DNA of 64,000 nucleotides from Luteipulveratus flavus (GTDB lineage Bacteria; Actinomycetota; Actinomycetes; Actinomycetales; Dermatophilaceae). Every line of letters begins with the position of its first letter. Positions within the stretch are counted from its first letter, which is position 1. Both the position numbers and the translations under genes were made by a program. The notes beneath the pieces are model-generated. The model made no database searches. It was given only the letters and a program-made list of their open reading frames with translations, and had not been told where the DNA came from. The stretch spans positions 206,496-270,495 of the forward strand of contig NZ_JAROAV010000024.1 of assembly GCF_029439465.1 (NCBI RefSeq), written 5' to 3'. Below are positions 21,047-31,680 of this stretch, one piece after another.

Positions 21047-22123
21047 CTATCGCTGCGCCCGCACTGCCTCGAAGGCCGACCGCAGCTGCGCGCCGGTCGG
21101 GCCTTCCAGACGCGTGGGCCGGGCGACGCTCTCGAGCACGACGAAGCGCAGCAGCGAGCCCCGCGACTTCTTGTCGCGGCGCATGGCCGTGAGCAGGGCC
21201 TCCCACGACCCGCCGTCGTACGAGGTCGGCAGCCCGACCGATCGCAGCACCTCCCGGTGCCGCTCGACGACGCCGCGGTCCAGCACGCCGGCGGCGGCGC
21301 CGAGCTCGGCCACGTAGACCATGCCGACGGAGACGGCCTCCCCGTGCCGCCAGGTGTACGCCTCGACCTGCTCGATCGCATGCCCGAAGGTGTGCCCGTA
21401 GTTGAGGATCTCGCGCAGCGAGGACTCGCGCAGGTCCTGGGAGACGACCTCGGCCTTGACCGCGACCGCGCGCTCGACGAGCTCGCGCAGCACCGGGCCG
21501 TCGACGTCGAGAGCGGCTGACGGGTCGGCCTCCACCAGCTCCAGGATGCGCGGGTCGGCGATGAACCCGCACTTGATCACCTCGGCCAGGCCGGCGACCA
21601 GGTCGGCGCGCGGCAGCGTCCGGAGGGTCCAGAGGTCCGCGAGCACACCGGCCGGCGGATGGAACGCGCCGACGAGGTTCTTGCCCTCGGGGGTATTGAT
21701 GCCGGTCTTGCCGCCGACCGCGGCGTCGACCATGCCCAGCAGCGTCGTCGGGACCTGCACGACCGGTACGCCGCGCAGCCAGGTGGCCGCCACGAACCCG
21801 GCGAGATCGGTGGTCGCTCCCCCGCCGAGGCCGACGACCACGTCGGTCCGGGTGAACCCGCGCCGCCCGAGCAGCGACCAGAGCCCTGCAGCGACGTCAG
21901 CGGTCTTGGCCCGCTCGGCGTCCGGGACCTCGGCGTCGACGACCTCCAGCCCGGCCGCCTCCAGCGCCGTCCGGACCGCGTCGGCCGGGCCGGGAAGGCT
22001 CGGTGCGCGGACGAGGAGGACCCGCTCGGCACGCTCACCGACCAGACCGGGCAGGTCCGCCCAGGCGTCCTCGCCGATCACCACGTCGTAGTCGTCACCG
22101 ACACGGACGATCGTGCGGCTCAC
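21047..22123 (-). CDS. aroB: 3-dehydroquinate synthase
   Basis: AroB converts DAHP to 3-dehydroquinate, the second shikimate step, using NAD and a divalent metal. The 358-residue protein has the NAD-binding loop GGGATTDLAGF (100-110), KTGIN (139-143) and metal-binding residues in ILNYGHTFGHAIE. The GTG start shares GTGA with the aroK stop. It ends the aroE-aroC-aroK-aroB run. Confidence 0.97.
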   Translation of the reverse strand: MSRTIVRVGDDYDVVIGEDAWADLPGLVGERAERVLLVRAPSLPGPADAVRTALEAAGLEVVDAEVPDAERAKTADVAAGLWSLLGRRGFTRTDVVVGLGGGATTDLAGFVAATWLRGVPVVQVPTTLLGMVDAAVGGKTGINTPEGKNLVGAFHPPAGVLADLWTLRTLPRADLVAGLAEVIKCGFIADPRILELVEADPSAALDVDGPVLRELVERAVAVKAEVVSQDLRESSLREILNYGHTFGHAIEQVEAYTWRHGEAVSVGMVYVAELGAAAGVLDRGVVERHREVLRSVGLPTSYDGGSWEALLTAMRRDKKSRGSLLRFVVLESVARPTRLEGPTGAQLRSAFEAVRAQR

Positions 22124-22650
22124 GGGGTCTCCCGCAGGACCCGCGCGATCTCCTCGGCGACGACGTCCGCGGGCTTCCCCGCGGTGTCGACCCGGTGGCC
22201 GGAGAGCCCCTCGTAGGTCGGGCGACGCTCTCTCATCAGCCGGGTCCAGGTCGCCCGCGGGTTCACCGCCAGGAGCGGCCGGGTGCCGTCCAGCCCGATC
22301 CGAGGCGCCGCGTCCGTGATCGACACGTCGAGGAAGACGACGGTGTGGCCCGACAGCGCCTCGGCCACCGGCTCCTGCATGGGGGCGCCCCCACCGAGGG
22401 CCACCACACCGGCCTCCGTGGCCAGGGCAGCGCGTACCGCGTCGGCCTCCAGGGCGCGGAAGGCGGGCTCACCGTCCTCGACGAAGATCTCCGAGATGCT
22501 GCGACCCGTGCCGGCCTCCACGGCTTCGTCGGTGTCGACGAAGGACACGCCCAGACGTTCGGCCAGGGCGCGGCCGGTCGTCGTCTTGCCAGACCCGGGC
22601 GGACCGATCAGGACCACGAGTGGACGGCTGGGGTCCGCCGCTGCGCTCAC
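22120..22650 (-). CDS. aroK: Shikimate kinase
   Basis: AroK phosphorylates shikimate at O3. The 176-residue protein has the P-loop [11 protein letters not shown] (16-26), the shikimate-binding Asp in VDTDE and the GGGA loop ([10 protein letters not shown]), plus the lid region RPLLAVNPR. The chosen GTG at 22650 shares GTGA with the aroC stop; another in-frame GTG lies directly before it. The next gene, aroB, overlaps in the same way. Confidence 0.96.
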   Translation of the reverse strand: MSAAADPSRPLVVLIGPPGSGKTTTGRALAERLGVSFVDTDEAVEAGTGRSISEIFVEDGEPAFRALEADAVRAALATEAGVVALGGGAPMQEPVAEALSGHTVVFLDVSITDAAPRIGLDGTRPLLAVNPRATWTRLMRERRPTYEGLSGHRVDTAGKPADVVAEEIARVLRETP

Positions 22651-23867
22651 CACGACCTCATCCCCTCCGGCACCCCGTCGAGGTAGCCGGCAAGGTTGCG
22701 CCGCGACTCCGTCACGGAGTCGCCGCCGAACTTCTCCAGGCAGGCCTGCGCGATGACCAGCGCCACCATCGCCTCCGCGACCACCCCCGCCGCCGGGACG
22801 GCGCAGACGTCCGATCGCTGGTGGATCGCCGTCGCCTCCTCGCCCGTGGCCACGTCCACCGTCCGCAGCGCGCGCGGCACCGTGCTGATCGGCTTCATCG
22901 CAGCCCGCACCCGGAGCACGTCGCCGGTGGACATGCCGCCTTCGGTCCCGCCCGCCCGGTTGGAGCTGCGCCGGATCACGCCGTCGTCGCGCGTCATCTC
23001 GTCGTGGGCGGCCGAGCCGCGGCGCGCGGCCGTGGTGAACCCGTCGCCCACCTCGACGCCCTTGATCGCCTGGATGCTCATCAGCGCGCCGGCCAGCCGT
23101 GCGTCCAGCCGCCGGTCCCAGTGGACGTGCGACCCGAGCCCGGGCGGCAGACCGTAGGCGAGCACCTCGACGACGCCGCCCAGGGTGTCGCCGTCCTTCT
23201 TCGCGGCGTCCACCTCGGCGACCATCGCGCGCGAGCCGTCGGCGTCGAGCGTGCGCACCGGATCGGCGTCCAGGCGGTCGACGTCGTCCGGCCCCGGCAG
23301 CGGCGCGTCGTCCGACACCGACGCCGTACCGATCGAGACGGTGTGCGAGACCAGCCGGACGCCGTACGCCTCCTGCAGGAAGCGCGCCGCGACCTCGCCC
23401 AGCGCCACCCGTGCCGCCGTCTCTCGGGCCGAGGCACGCTCCAGGACGGGTCGCGCCTCGCCGAACCCGTACTTCTGCATACCGACCAGGTCGGCGTGGC
23501 CGGGCCGCGGCCGGGTCAGCGGACGGTTGCGAGCGAGCTCCTTCTCGGCGCCCACGTCGTTCGCGGCGGCCAGGTCGGTCGGCTCGACGGGGTCCGGGCT
23601 CATCACGGTCTCCCACTTGGGCCACTCGGTGTTGGCGATGTGCACCGCAACCGGGCCGCCGATGGTCTCCCCGTGCCGCACCCCGCCCAGGAAGTCGACC
23701 TGGTCCTTCTCGAACGACATCCGTGCCCCCCGGCCGTAGCCCAGCCGGCGGCGGGCCAGGGCGCCCTGGAGGTCGGAGGTGGTCACGTGCACGCCGGCGG
23801 GCAGCCCCTCGAGCACGGCCACGAGAGCGGGGCCGTGGGACTCACCGGCAGTCAACCAACGCAGCAT
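22647..23867 (-). CDS. aroC: Chorismate synthase
   Basis: AroC eliminates phosphate from EPSP to give chorismate and needs reduced FMN. The 406-residue protein opens with [20 protein letters not shown]. It has the conserved [12 protein letters not shown], the [12 protein letters not shown] region and the FMN site in [17 protein letters not shown]. The start ATG at 23867 follows aroE by 45 bases. No flavin reductase domain is fused, so reduced flavin must come from elsewhere. Confidence 0.98.
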   Translation of the reverse strand: MLRWLTAGESHGPALVAVLEGLPAGVHVTTSDLQGALARRRLGYGRGARMSFEKDQVDFLGGVRHGETIGGPVAVHIANTEWPKWETVMSPDPVEPTDLAAANDVGAEKELARNRPLTRPRPGHADLVGMQKYGFGEARPVLERASARETAARVALGEVAARFLQEAYGVRLVSHTVSIGTASVSDDAPLPGPDDVDRLDADPVRTLDADGSRAMVAEVDAAKKDGDTLGGVVEVLAYGLPPGLGSHVHWDRRLDARLAGALMSIQAIKGVEVGDGFTTAARRGSAAHDEMTRDDGVIRRSSNRAGGTEGGMSTGDVLRVRAAMKPISTVPRALRTVDVATGEEATAIHQRSDVCAVPAAGVVAEAMVALVIAQACLEKFGGDSVTESRRNLAGYLDGVPEGMRSW

Positions 23868-23912
23868 GCTCGCGATCCTGCCACGGGGCCGGTGGCGGCC
23901 CGGCGGGCGCCC

Positions 23913-24773
23913 TCAGCCTGAGACAGCGGCCCGACCGACCGTCTGCATCTGCTCCAGCGGCGCGGGCTTGCCGGTCATCAGGGTGAACTGGTCGGCCGCC
24001 TGGTGGACGAGCATCTCGATTCCGCCGACGACGACGGTCCCGCGCGCGGCGAGCACCTGGGCGAGGACCGTCGGCCAGCCGTCGTACACCACGTCCAGCA
24101 GCACCTGACCGTGCGGCGCGTCCCGGTCGATCGCCCCGCTCTCGACCGCCGCGCCGACCGCGCGGGCCAGACCGTCCGAGGCCCGCGCTGGGGTGGTGCT
24201 GACCACGACGTCCGCATCGGCCCACGCCGCGATCGCCTCGGTGCCGACGACGATGCGCACGTCGAGGCCGTGGTCGCGGGCCTGGGCGAGCGTGCTCTCC
24301 CGAGGCACGTCGCGGACCACGAACGTCACCTCACGCACCTGGAGGCGTGCGAGGGCCGCGAGGACCGAGCGGGCGGTCGCTCCCGAACCGAGCACCGTCG
24401 CCCTGCGCGCCGGGCGGACCCTGCCCACGCCCGCGGCGGCCAGCGCAGCGCGGACACCCTCGACATCGGTGTTGTCCGCGCGCCACCTGCCGTCCGCCCG
24501 CCGCAGGAGCGTGTTGGCCGCGCCGACCTGCAGGGCGAGCGCTGTCGAGTCGGCCGCGACCAGCAACGCCTCCTCCTTCAGGGGCATCGTCAGCGACAGC
24601 CCTCGCCACTGCGGCCCGAGGCCGAGCACGAAGTCGGCCAGACCGTCGCGCCTCACCTCGTACGCGTCGTACGTCCACTCGCTCAGCCCGCTGCACTCGT
24701 AGGCCGTGCGGTGCAGCAGCGGCGACAACGAGTGCGAGACGGGTGATCCCAGGACCGCCGCGCGCGCGTGCAT
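23913..24773 (-). CDS. aroE: Shikimate dehydrogenase
   Basis: AroE reduces 3-dehydroshikimate to shikimate with NADPH. The 286-residue protein has the shikimate-binding SHSLSP (13-18), the catalytic Lys66 in LTMPLK, Asn101/Asp103 in NTD, and the nucleotide loop VLGSGATARS. ATG at 24773 overlaps the mltG stop (TGATG), which fixes the start; the frame upstream is inside mltG. Confidence 0.95.
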   Translation of the reverse strand: MHARAAVLGSPVSHSLSPLLHRTAYECSGLSEWTYDAYEVRRDGLADFVLGLGPQWRGLSLTMPLKEEALLVAADSTALALQVGAANTLLRRADGRWRADNTDVEGVRAALAAAGVGRVRPARRATVLGSGATARSVLAALARLQVREVTFVVRDVPRESTLAQARDHGLDVRIVVGTEAIAAWADADVVVSTTPARASDGLARAVGAAVESGAIDRDAPHGQVLLDVVYDGWPTVLAQVLAARGTVVVGGIEMLVHQAADQFTLMTGKPAPLEQMQTVGRAAVSG

Positions 24774-26050
24774 CAGCACCGGCCGGGGTTGGCCTTGCAC
24801 CACGCCCGGAACAGCGCGACGTTCTTGTTGTGCTCCGCCAGCGTCGAGGAGAAGCGGGTCTCACCGGTCTGCTGGTTGACGGTCACGAAGTACAGCCAGC
24901 TGCCCGGCGCCGGCGACTGGGCCGCCTTGATCGCCTCGATGCCCGGGTTGTCGACCGGCGCCGGAGGCAGACCGGCGTGCTTGTAGGTGTTGTACGGGCT
25001 GGTGCTGTCGCGTTCCTTGTCGCTGGTGGTCACCGTGCCGCGCTTCTTGTGCAGGTAGTGGATGGTCGAGTCCATCTGCAGGCGGCCATTGGTCGCCGGG
25101 TTCGGCTTGAGCCGGTTCTCGATGACGCGGGCCACCTTCGGGCCGTCCTGACCGAGCTTGGACTCCGCCTGCACGATGCTCGCGATCGTCATGACCCGAC
25201 TGACCTGGTCCGCCGGGATGTTCAGGCTCGCCGTGCGCCGCTTGAACTCCGCGACCATCGTGCGCAGCTGGTCGGTGGCCGTCGCACCGTCGGCGAACAG
25301 GTACGTCGAGGGGAACAGGTAGCCCTCGACGCGTCCGTTCGCGCCTTCGGGCAGGTCCAGCGCGGCGGCGTCGACCGCGGAGTAGTCCGCGAGCGGCGTG
25401 CCCGTGGCCTTCGAGAGCCGCGCGTAGATCTCGGTCGCCCACAGGCCCTCCGGGATCGTCACGCCGCCCTTGCGGGCCGACGGGTCCAGCATCAGCTGCA
25501 GCGCGGCGGAGGAGCTCATCTGGCGTCGCAGCGTGTAGGAGCCCGGCTGCAGCCTGGCGGCCTGCGGCTCGGCGGCGAACGCCTGCGCGAACCGGTTGCC
25601 GGACTTCACGACGCCGGCCTTCTCCAGGGCCGCACCGATCTGGCTGCCCGTGTCGCCCCGGCGGACGGTGATGACGGCGGACCCGCTGCCGGTGCCGGTG
25701 TAGTCAGCCCCGGCGGTCTGCGAACCGCCCCCACCCCACGACGGCAGGCTCGGGCCGAGGGCCTTGAACGCCACGAAACCTCCCGCGCCGACGAGCACCA
25801 GCGCGAGCAGGAGCGGCAGCCACGGACGCCGACGCCGGCGGGGCGGGTCGCCGTACTCGACCCAGGAGTCCTCCGGCGCCTGCACCGCCTGACGGTCGGC
25901 GTTCTCGCGCGCCTCACGTCGGCTGGCCGGCGCAGCGTAGCCGCCCGGCTGGTACGAGGCGTCGTCGCCGGAGCCGCTGCCGGCTGCGCCGACGACGGTC
26001 TCGTCGCCGTCGCCTCCGAAGATCGAGTCGCTCAGATGGGGCTCGTTCAT
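24773..26050 (-). CDS. mltG: Endolytic murein transglycosylase MltG
   Basis: MltG cuts nascent peptidoglycan glycan strands at the membrane and sets their length. The 425-residue protein has a long acidic, probably disordered cytoplasmic tail (1-70), an Arg-rich patch, one membrane helix (about 77-96), a LysM-like subdomain and a YceG catalytic domain. The catalytic Glu lies in IASIVQAES (about 296), followed by NRLKPN and PYNTYKHAGLPP. ATG at 26050 shares ATGA with the ruvX stop. Confidence 0.96.
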   Translation of the reverse strand: MNEPHLSDSIFGGDGDETVVGAAGSGSGDDASYQPGGYAAPASRREARENADRQAVQAPEDSWVEYGDPPRRRRRPWLPLLLALVLVGAGGFVAFKALGPSLPSWGGGGSQTAGADYTGTGSGSAVITVRRGDTGSQIGAALEKAGVVKSGNRFAQAFAAEPQAARLQPGSYTLRRQMSSSAALQLMLDPSARKGGVTIPEGLWATEIYARLSKATGTPLADYSAVDAAALDLPEGANGRVEGYLFPSTYLFADGATATDQLRTMVAEFKRRTASLNIPADQVSRVMTIASIVQAESKLGQDGPKVARVIENRLKPNPATNGRLQMDSTIHYLHKKRGTVTTSDKERDSTSPYNTYKHAGLPPAPVDNPGIEAIKAAQSPAPGSWLYFVTVNQQTGETRFSSTLAEHNKNVALFRAWCKANPGRC

Positions 26051-26553
26051 CCTTGACCTTCCGAGGAGCGGGCACGGCGTGCCCGTGGCTTACGTCCCCC
26101 GAGGAGCTCACCGGCAGGCTGACCTGATCGGCGCTCCGAGTCAAGCGCGACCTGCAGGATCAGGACAGCTGCCTGCTGGTCGACCCGGGAGCGCTGCTCC
26201 CGACCGGACACCCCGCTCTCGCGCAGCGACCGGTGCGCGTCGACCGTCGTCAGCCGTTCGTCGACCAGACGGACCGGCACGCCGGGCAGCTCGGCCTGCA
26301 GCAGCTTCGCCCAGGCGCGCGCCTCCTGGGCGGCCGGCCCCTCGTCCCCCGACAACGAGCGCGGCAGCCCGACGACGACCTCGATGGCCTCCCGCCCGCG
26401 CGCGGCCTGCGCCACCTCTCGGATGTCGCCGTGGCGCGACGGCTCGCGCACCAGGGTCGCGACCGGGGTGGCCAGGACGCCGCCGGGGTCGCTGGCCGCG
26501 AGGCCGACCCGGACCGACCCGACATCGACGCCCAGCCGGACCCCGGCCCGCAC
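26047..26553 (-). CDS. ruvX: Holliday junction resolvase-like protein (YqgF/RuvX)
   Basis: RuvX/YqgF has an RNase H fold; members act on pre-16S rRNA ends and possibly on recombination junctions. The 168-residue protein shows GVDVGSVRVGLA (catalytic Asp about 10), VVGLPRSLSGDEG and VRLVDERLTT. The third catalytic acidic residue is expected near VDQQAAVLIL. The C-terminal 25 residues are Arg/Gly-rich. GTG at 26553 is two bases after the alaS stop. Confidence 0.94.
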   Translation of the reverse strand: MRAGVRLGVDVGSVRVGLAASDPGGVLATPVATLVREPSRHGDIREVAQAARGREAIEVVVGLPRSLSGDEGPAAQEARAWAKLLQAELPGVPVRLVDERLTTVDAHRSLRESGVSGREQRSRVDQQAAVLILQVALDSERRSGQPAGELLGGRKPRARRARSSEGQG

Positions 26554-26555
26554 GG

Positions 26556-29276
26556 TCAGCGGCCCGCCGTCACGGTCTCGCCGACGGTGTGCTCGATGCG
26601 CTGCAACGCCTCGCCGACCTTGCCGGCGTCCGAGCCACCGCCCTGGGCGAGGTCGGGCTTGCCGCCACCGCCGCCACCCAGGGTGCTAGCCGCGACCTTC
26701 ACCAGGTCGCCCGCACGGATGCCCCACTCGCGCGCGAGCGGGTTCGTGCCGACCACGACGACCGGGCGGCCCTTGGACACGCCCGTCACCGCGACGACCG
26801 ACGGCGCGCCGTCGCCCAACCGGCCACGCAGGTCCAGGACGAGGCCACGGACCTCGTCCCCGCTGAGCTCACCGGCGTCGTGGCCGATGTAGCGGACGCC
26901 GAACACGTCCTTGGCCTGCCCGACGAGCTCGCCCGCCTGCGCGAGCACGTGCTGCTGCCGCAGCTCGGCGACCTGCCGCTCGGCGTCCTTGACCCGCTTC
27001 AGCAGGTCGCCCACCCGGTCCTTCAGCTCGCCCGGCTGCGCCTTGACCAGCTGGCTCAGCTCGGCGACCAGGGCGCGCTCGGCGGCGAGGTAGCGCAGGG
27101 CGTCCATGCCCACGAACGCCTCGACCCGGCGCACACCCGAACCGACCGACGACTCGCCCGTGAGGGTCAGCGCGCCCACCTGCGAGGAGTGCTGGACGTG
27201 CGTGCCACCGCACAGCTCGCGTGACCACGGGCCGCCGATCTCGACCACCCGGACCTGCTCGTCGTACGTCTCGCCGAAGAGGGCGAGAGCACCGAGCTCA
27301 CGGGCCTGCGGCAGTGTCATGTACGCCGCGGACACCGGAAGGTCCCGGCGGACCGCGGCGTTGGCGACCTCCTCGATCTCGCTGCGGGTCTCGGCGGACA
27401 GCGCCTGGTTCCAGGCGAAGTCCAGGCGCAGGTACCCGGGCTTGTTGTAGGAGCCGGACTGCAGCGCCGACGGCCCGAGGACCTGGCGCAGCGCCGCGTG
27501 GACCACATGGGTGCCCGAGTGCGCCTGGCACGCCGAGAGCCGCCACTCCGGGTCGACCTCGGCCTCCACCGTCGCGCCCTTGAGCAGCGCGCCCTCCTGG
27601 ACCTCGACGGTGTGGACGATCAGACCCTTGACCGGCCGCTGGACGTCCAGCACCTTCAGCAGCGCGCCGTCGGCCCGGATCACGCCCTCGTCGGCGATCT
27701 GACCACCGGACTCGGCGTAGAACGTCGTGCGGTCCAGGACGACCTGGCCGGTGCTGCCCTGCCCGAGCTCCTCCACGAGCGCCCCGTCGCGCACGAGTCC
27801 GCTCACGGTCGCCTCGCACGACAGCGCCTGGTACGCCTGGAAGTCCGTCGCGCCGGCGGCGCTCAGCTCCTTCCAGACCTCGGTGCTGCCGTGGCCGGCC
27901 TTCTTCGACTTGGCGTCCGCCTTGGCGCGGTCGCGCTGCTCCTGCATCAGCCGGCGGAAACCGGGCTCGTCGACCTGGACGCCCTGCTCCCCCGCCATCT
28001 CCAGGGTCAGGTCGATCGGGAAGCCGTACGTGTCGTGCAGCTGGAACGCCTGCGCACCCGACAGCTGCGCCGGCGACTGACCGCCAGTGGAGGCCTGCGT
28101 CTGCTTCGCCCGCGTCACGGCGGTGTCCAGGATGGTCGTCCCCGACACCAGCGTGCGGCGGAACGCGTCCTCCTCCGCGTACGCGATCTGGCTGATTCGC
28201 GCGAAGTCGGCCTCGAGCTCGGGGTAGGACGCCTTCATCCGGTCCTTGCTCACCGGGAGCAGCTCGGGCAGCGCCTTGTCCTCGTAGCCGAGCAGACGCA
28301 TCGCCCGCACCGCTCGCCGCAGCATCCGCCGCAGGACGTAGCCGCGTCCCTCGTTGCCCGGCGTCACTCCGTCGCCGATCAGCATCAGCGAGGAGCGGAC
28401 GTGGTCGGCGACGACGCGCAGGTGGACGTCGTCGGGGTGGCTGTGCGCCGCGTCGTGCCTGGAGTGGACGCCGTACTTCTTGCCGGTCATCTCGGCCGCA
28501 CGGTCCAGGACCGGGAAGACCTCGTCGATCTCGTACAGGTTGTCGACGCCCTGCAGCAGGCTGGCGATGCGCTCCAGGCCCATCCCGGTGTCGACGTTGC
28601 GCGCCGGCAGCTCACCCGCGACGTCGAAGTCGGCCTTGCTGCGCACCTCGGACAGCTCGAACTGCATGAAGACGAGGTTCCAGATCTCCATGTAGCGGTC
28701 CTCGTCGACCGCCGGTCCGCCCTCGACGCCGTAGTCGGGGCCGCGGTCGAAGAAGATCTCCGAGCTCGGGCCGCCCGGACCGGCCACGCCCATGTGCCAG
28801 TAGTTGTCGTTCTCGTCGCGGCGGGTGATGCGGTCGGCCGGGATGCCGATGACGTCGCGCCAGAGGTCGAACGCCTCGTCGTCGTCCTTGAAGACGGTCG
28901 GCCACAGCCGCTCCCCGTCCAGGCCGTACCCGCCGTCGGACTGCGAGGTGGTGAGCAGCTCCCAGGCCATCTCGACGGCCTCGCGCTTGAAGTAGTCGCC
29001 GAAGGAGAAGTTGCCGTTCATCTGGAAGAACGTGCCGTGCCGCGAGGTCTTGCCGACCTCCTCGATGTCGCCGGTGCGGACGCACTTCTGCACGCTCGTC
29101 GCGCGCTTCCACTGCGGGGTCTGCTGCCCCAGGAAGTACGGCTTGAACGGCACCATCCCGGCGTTGACGAACAGCAGGTTGGGATCGTCGTAGATCAGCG
29201 GGGCGCTCGGCACCACGCTGTGGCCGGTGCTCTCGAAGAAGCGCAACCAGCGGCGGCGGATCTCAGCGGTTTCCAT
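26556..29276 (-). CDS. alaS: Alanine-tRNA ligase
   Basis: AlaRS charges tRNA-Ala and edits misactivated serine and glycine. The 906-residue protein has the full domain order: catalytic core (TSVQKCVRTGDIEEVGKTSR, then MNGNFSFGDYFKREA), tRNA recognition, editing domain with the zinc motifs HSGTH and CGGTH, and a C-terminal DHHA1 domain ending in a glycine-rich segment (GGGGGGKPDLAQGG). ATG at 29276 is preceded by AAGGAACACC. No T-box signature was found in its leader. Confidence 0.98.
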   Translation of the reverse strand: METAEIRRRWLRFFESTGHSVVPSAPLIYDDPNLLFVNAGMVPFKPYFLGQQTPQWKRATSVQKCVRTGDIEEVGKTSRHGTFFQMNGNFSFGDYFKREAVEMAWELLTTSQSDGGYGLDGERLWPTVFKDDDEAFDLWRDVIGIPADRITRRDENDNYWHMGVAGPGGPSSEIFFDRGPDYGVEGGPAVDEDRYMEIWNLVFMQFELSEVRSKADFDVAGELPARNVDTGMGLERIASLLQGVDNLYEIDEVFPVLDRAAEMTGKKYGVHSRHDAAHSHPDDVHLRVVADHVRSSLMLIGDGVTPGNEGRGYVLRRMLRRAVRAMRLLGYEDKALPELLPVSKDRMKASYPELEADFARISQIAYAEEDAFRRTLVSGTTILDTAVTRAKQTQASTGGQSPAQLSGAQAFQLHDTYGFPIDLTLEMAGEQGVQVDEPGFRRLMQEQRDRAKADAKSKKAGHGSTEVWKELSAAGATDFQAYQALSCEATVSGLVRDGALVEELGQGSTGQVVLDRTTFYAESGGQIADEGVIRADGALLKVLDVQRPVKGLIVHTVEVQEGALLKGATVEAEVDPEWRLSACQAHSGTHVVHAALRQVLGPSALQSGSYNKPGYLRLDFAWNQALSAETRSEIEEVANAAVRRDLPVSAAYMTLPQARELGALALFGETYDEQVRVVEIGGPWSRELCGGTHVQHSSQVGALTLTGESSVGSGVRRVEAFVGMDALRYLAAERALVAELSQLVKAQPGELKDRVGDLLKRVKDAERQVAELRQQHVLAQAGELVGQAKDVFGVRYIGHDAGELSGDEVRGLVLDLRGRLGDGAPSVVAVTGVSKGRPVVVVGTNPLAREWGIRAGDLVKVAASTLGGGGGGKPDLAQGGGSDAGKVGEALQRIEHTVGETVTAGR

Positions 29277-29464
29277 CAGAGGTGTTCCTTGTCTTTCGCG
29301 CGCACCGGTGTGCGCGGCCGACGCACCAGGCGATCGGCGAGGGTCAGTGGGTCGAGGGCAGGGCCGTGGGGCCCGGAATAGCTCGCTCGACCACCCGGGT
29401 GAGGACACCCGTCAGAACACTCACCTGTACTCCCTCACAGCTCACCTGTCGGCTGACACGTCGA

Positions 29465-29497
29465 TGCGCACGACCCTACCGTCGAGGGCCGTGCGCA
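29465..29497 (-). terminator. Hairpin terminator after the opp operon
   Basis: On the minus strand TGCGCACG pairs with CGTGCGCA, then a G-U pair, then CCCT with AGGG, around a 7-base loop. The 13-bp stem lies 28 bases after the oppF stop and before alaS. It lacks a U tract but is strong enough to separate the two units. Confidence 0.55.
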
Positions 29498-29524
29498 CCG
29501 ACACGAGTTCCGGGTGGATCAGGA

Positions 29525-30613
29525 TCAGGCCGAGGTGTTCTCCAGGCTCGTGGCCAGGTCGTCCTTGATCTCCGGGAAGTGACACGCGATCTGGTGACCC
29601 TGGCGCGCGCCGCTCTTGATCTCCAGCAGCGGCTCCTCCTGGGCACACACGTCCTGCGCCTTCCAGCAGCGGGTCCGGAACCGGCAGCCGCTGGGCGGGT
29701 TGATCGGGCTCGGGACGTCGCCCTCGAGCCGGATCCGCTCCTTGCGCTCGGCACCACGGACCACGTTCAGGTCCGGGGCGGCCGACAGCAGCGCCTGGGT
29801 GTACGGGTGCTGGGGCGCCTCGTAGATGTCCGACCGGTCGCCGATCTCCACGATCTTGCCGAGGTACATCACCGCCACCCGATCGCAGAAGTGCCGGACC
29901 ACGCCGAGGTCGTGCGCGACGAAGACGAACGCGAGGTTCAGCTCCTTGCGCAGCTTCTCGAGCAGGTTCATCACCTGCGCCTGGATCGAGACGTCCAGAG
30001 CCGAGACCGGCTCGTCCGCCACGATCAGCCGCGGCTCGACCGCCAGCGCCCGGGCGATGCCGATGCGCTGGCGCTGGCCACCGGAGAACTCGTTCGGGTA
30101 GCGGTTGACGTGCTCGGGGTTGAGACCGACGAGCTCGAGGAGCTCTTGCACCCGGTCCTTGCGCTTGTTCTTCGGGACCAGGTTGTGGACCTCCAGCGGC
30201 GTACCGATGATCGTGTTCACCGTCTGGCGCGGGTTCAGCGACTGGTACGGGTCCTGGAAGATCAGCTGCATGTCGCGGCGCATGCTGCGCAGCTGACGCT
30301 CCTTGGCCTGGCCGATCTCCTTGCCGTCGAACTTGATCGATCCCGAGGTCGGGTCGATCAGGCGAGTGACCAGACGACCCGTGGTCGTCTTGCCGCAGCC
30401 GGACTCACCCACGAGTCCGAGCGTCTCGCCGGGCGCGACGTCGAAGGACACGCCGTCCACGGCGCGCACCTGGTTCGTCGTCGGGAACAGGCCGGTGTAC
30501 TCCTTGACCGGGTAGTGCTTGACCAGGTCGGTGACCTCGAGCAGTGGCTCGCGGGTGTTGTCCCGGCGCGGGTGGACCACCGTCTCGGAGGTCTCGGTGC
30601 TTGCTGTGCTCAT
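29525..30613 (-). CDS. oppF: Oligopeptide ABC transporter ATP-binding protein OppF
   Basis: One of two ATPases that power peptide uptake. The 362-residue protein has Walker [10 protein letters not shown] (69-77), the signature [14 protein letters not shown], Walker [12 protein letters not shown] and the H-loop VAHD. The C-terminal oligo_HPY extension has conserved cysteines ([15 protein letters not shown]), which may bind a metal cluster as in related transporters. I chose ATG at 30613, eight bases after GGAG; a GTG at 30622 that shares GTGA with the oppD stop is the alternative. It is the last gene of the operon. Confidence 0.95.
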   Translation of the reverse strand: MSTASTETSETVVHPRRDNTREPLLEVTDLVKHYPVKEYTGLFPTTNQVRAVDGVSFDVAPGETLGLVGESGCGKTTTGRLVTRLIDPTSGSIKFDGKEIGQAKERQLRSMRRDMQLIFQDPYQSLNPRQTVNTIIGTPLEVHNLVPKNKRKDRVQELLELVGLNPEHVNRYPNEFSGGQRQRIGIARALAVEPRLIVADEPVSALDVSIQAQVMNLLEKLRKELNLAFVFVAHDLGVVRHFCDRVAVMYLGKIVEIGDRSDIYEAPQHPYTQALLSAAPDLNVVRGAERKERIRLEGDVPSPINPPSGCRFRTRCWKAQDVCAQEEPLLEIKSGARQGHQIACHFPEIKDDLATSLENTSA

Positions 30614-30618
30614 CGTGC

Positions 30619-31680
30619 TCACTCCAGGGTCGAGGCGATCTCGGCATCGAAGATGCCAGCCGGGTCGGCAAGGTGGCAACGGGACCGGCGCGTGGTGTCT
30701 CCAGCACGCACCTCCAGACCCGGCAACTCCTTGCTGCACAGCCCTCCCGGCACGCGGTCGGAGAAGTCGCACCGCGGGTGGAAGGAACAGCCTGACGGGA
30801 GGTTGATGAGCGACGGCGGCAGACCGCGGATCGTCCGCAGGTTGCCACCACTCGCCGACAGCTTCGGCACCGACCCGAGCAGACCCCAGGTGTAGGGGTG
30901 ACGTGGGTTGGCCAGCACCTCGTGCGCCGTGCCGTGCTCGACCGCGCGACCGCCGTACATCACCATGACGTCGTCCGCGACCTCCGCGACGACCGCCAGG
31001 TCGTGCGTGATCAGGACGATAGCCGAGCCGAACTCGCGCTGCAGGTCGTTCAGTAGGTCCAGGATCTGCGCCTGCACCGTCACGTCCAGAGCGGTCGTGG
31101 GCTCGTCGGCGATCAGTAGGCGCGGGTCGTTGATCAGGCCGAGCGCGATCATGGCGCGCTGACGCATACCACCGGAGAACTCGTGCGGGTACTGCTTGGC
31201 CCGCCGGTCCGGGTTCGGGATGCCGACGCGGTCGAGCATCTCCACCGTCCGCGTCATCGCGACCTTCTTGGACACCTTGTGGTGGACCAGGTAGGCCTCG
31301 GCGATCTGGTCACCGATCTTCTTGAACGGGTGGAACGAGCTCTGCGGGTCCTGGAAGATCATCGCCGCCGTCGAGCTGCGCAGCTGCCGGATCGTCTCCT
31401 GGGACGCACCCACCAGCTCGGTGCCGTCCAGCACGATCGAGCCGCTGATGCGGGTGCGCCGCGGGTCGTGCAGACCCATGACCGCCATGCTCGAGACGCT
31501 CTTGCCGGAGCCGGACTCGCCGACGATGGCCAGCGTGCGGCCCATGTCCAGGGAGTAGGTCAGGCCGTTCACGGCGTTGACCAGGCCGTCCGCGGTCGGG
31601 AACTGCACCTGGAGGTCGTTGACCTCCAGGATCCGCTCCCGGCCGGACTCGGCTACGGGGGTGGCAGGAAGGGCGCTCAT
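30619..31680 (-). CDS. oppD: Oligopeptide ABC transporter ATP-binding protein OppD
   Basis: The partner ATPase of OppF, 353 residues. Walker A GESGSGKS lies at 54-61, the signature reads [14 protein letters not shown], Walker [13 protein letters not shown] and the H-loop ITHD. The oligo_HPY tail contains [19 protein letters not shown]. The start overlaps the oppB stop as ATGA. OppD and OppF are clear paralogues and form the heterodimeric motor. Confidence 0.95.
   Translation of the reverse strand: MSALPATPVAESGRERILEVNDLQVQFPTADGLVNAVNGLTYSLDMGRTLAIVGESGSGKSVSSMAVMGLHDPRRTRISGSIVLDGTELVGASQETIRQLRSSTAAMIFQDPQSSFHPFKKIGDQIAEAYLVHHKVSKKVAMTRTVEMLDRVGIPNPDRRAKQYPHEFSGGMRQRAMIALGLINDPRLLIADEPTTALDVTVQAQILDLLNDLQREFGSAIVLITHDLAVVAEVADDVMVMYGGRAVEHGTAHEVLANPRHPYTWGLLGSVPKLSASGGNLRTIRGLPPSLINLPSGCSFHPRCDFSDRVPGGLCSKELPGLEVRAGDTTRRSRCHLADPAGIFDAEIASTLE

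Noticed and set aside
29277..29464. T-box or tRNA-dependent leader before alaS
   Set aside because: No UGGNACC-type bulge with flanking complementary arms was found.
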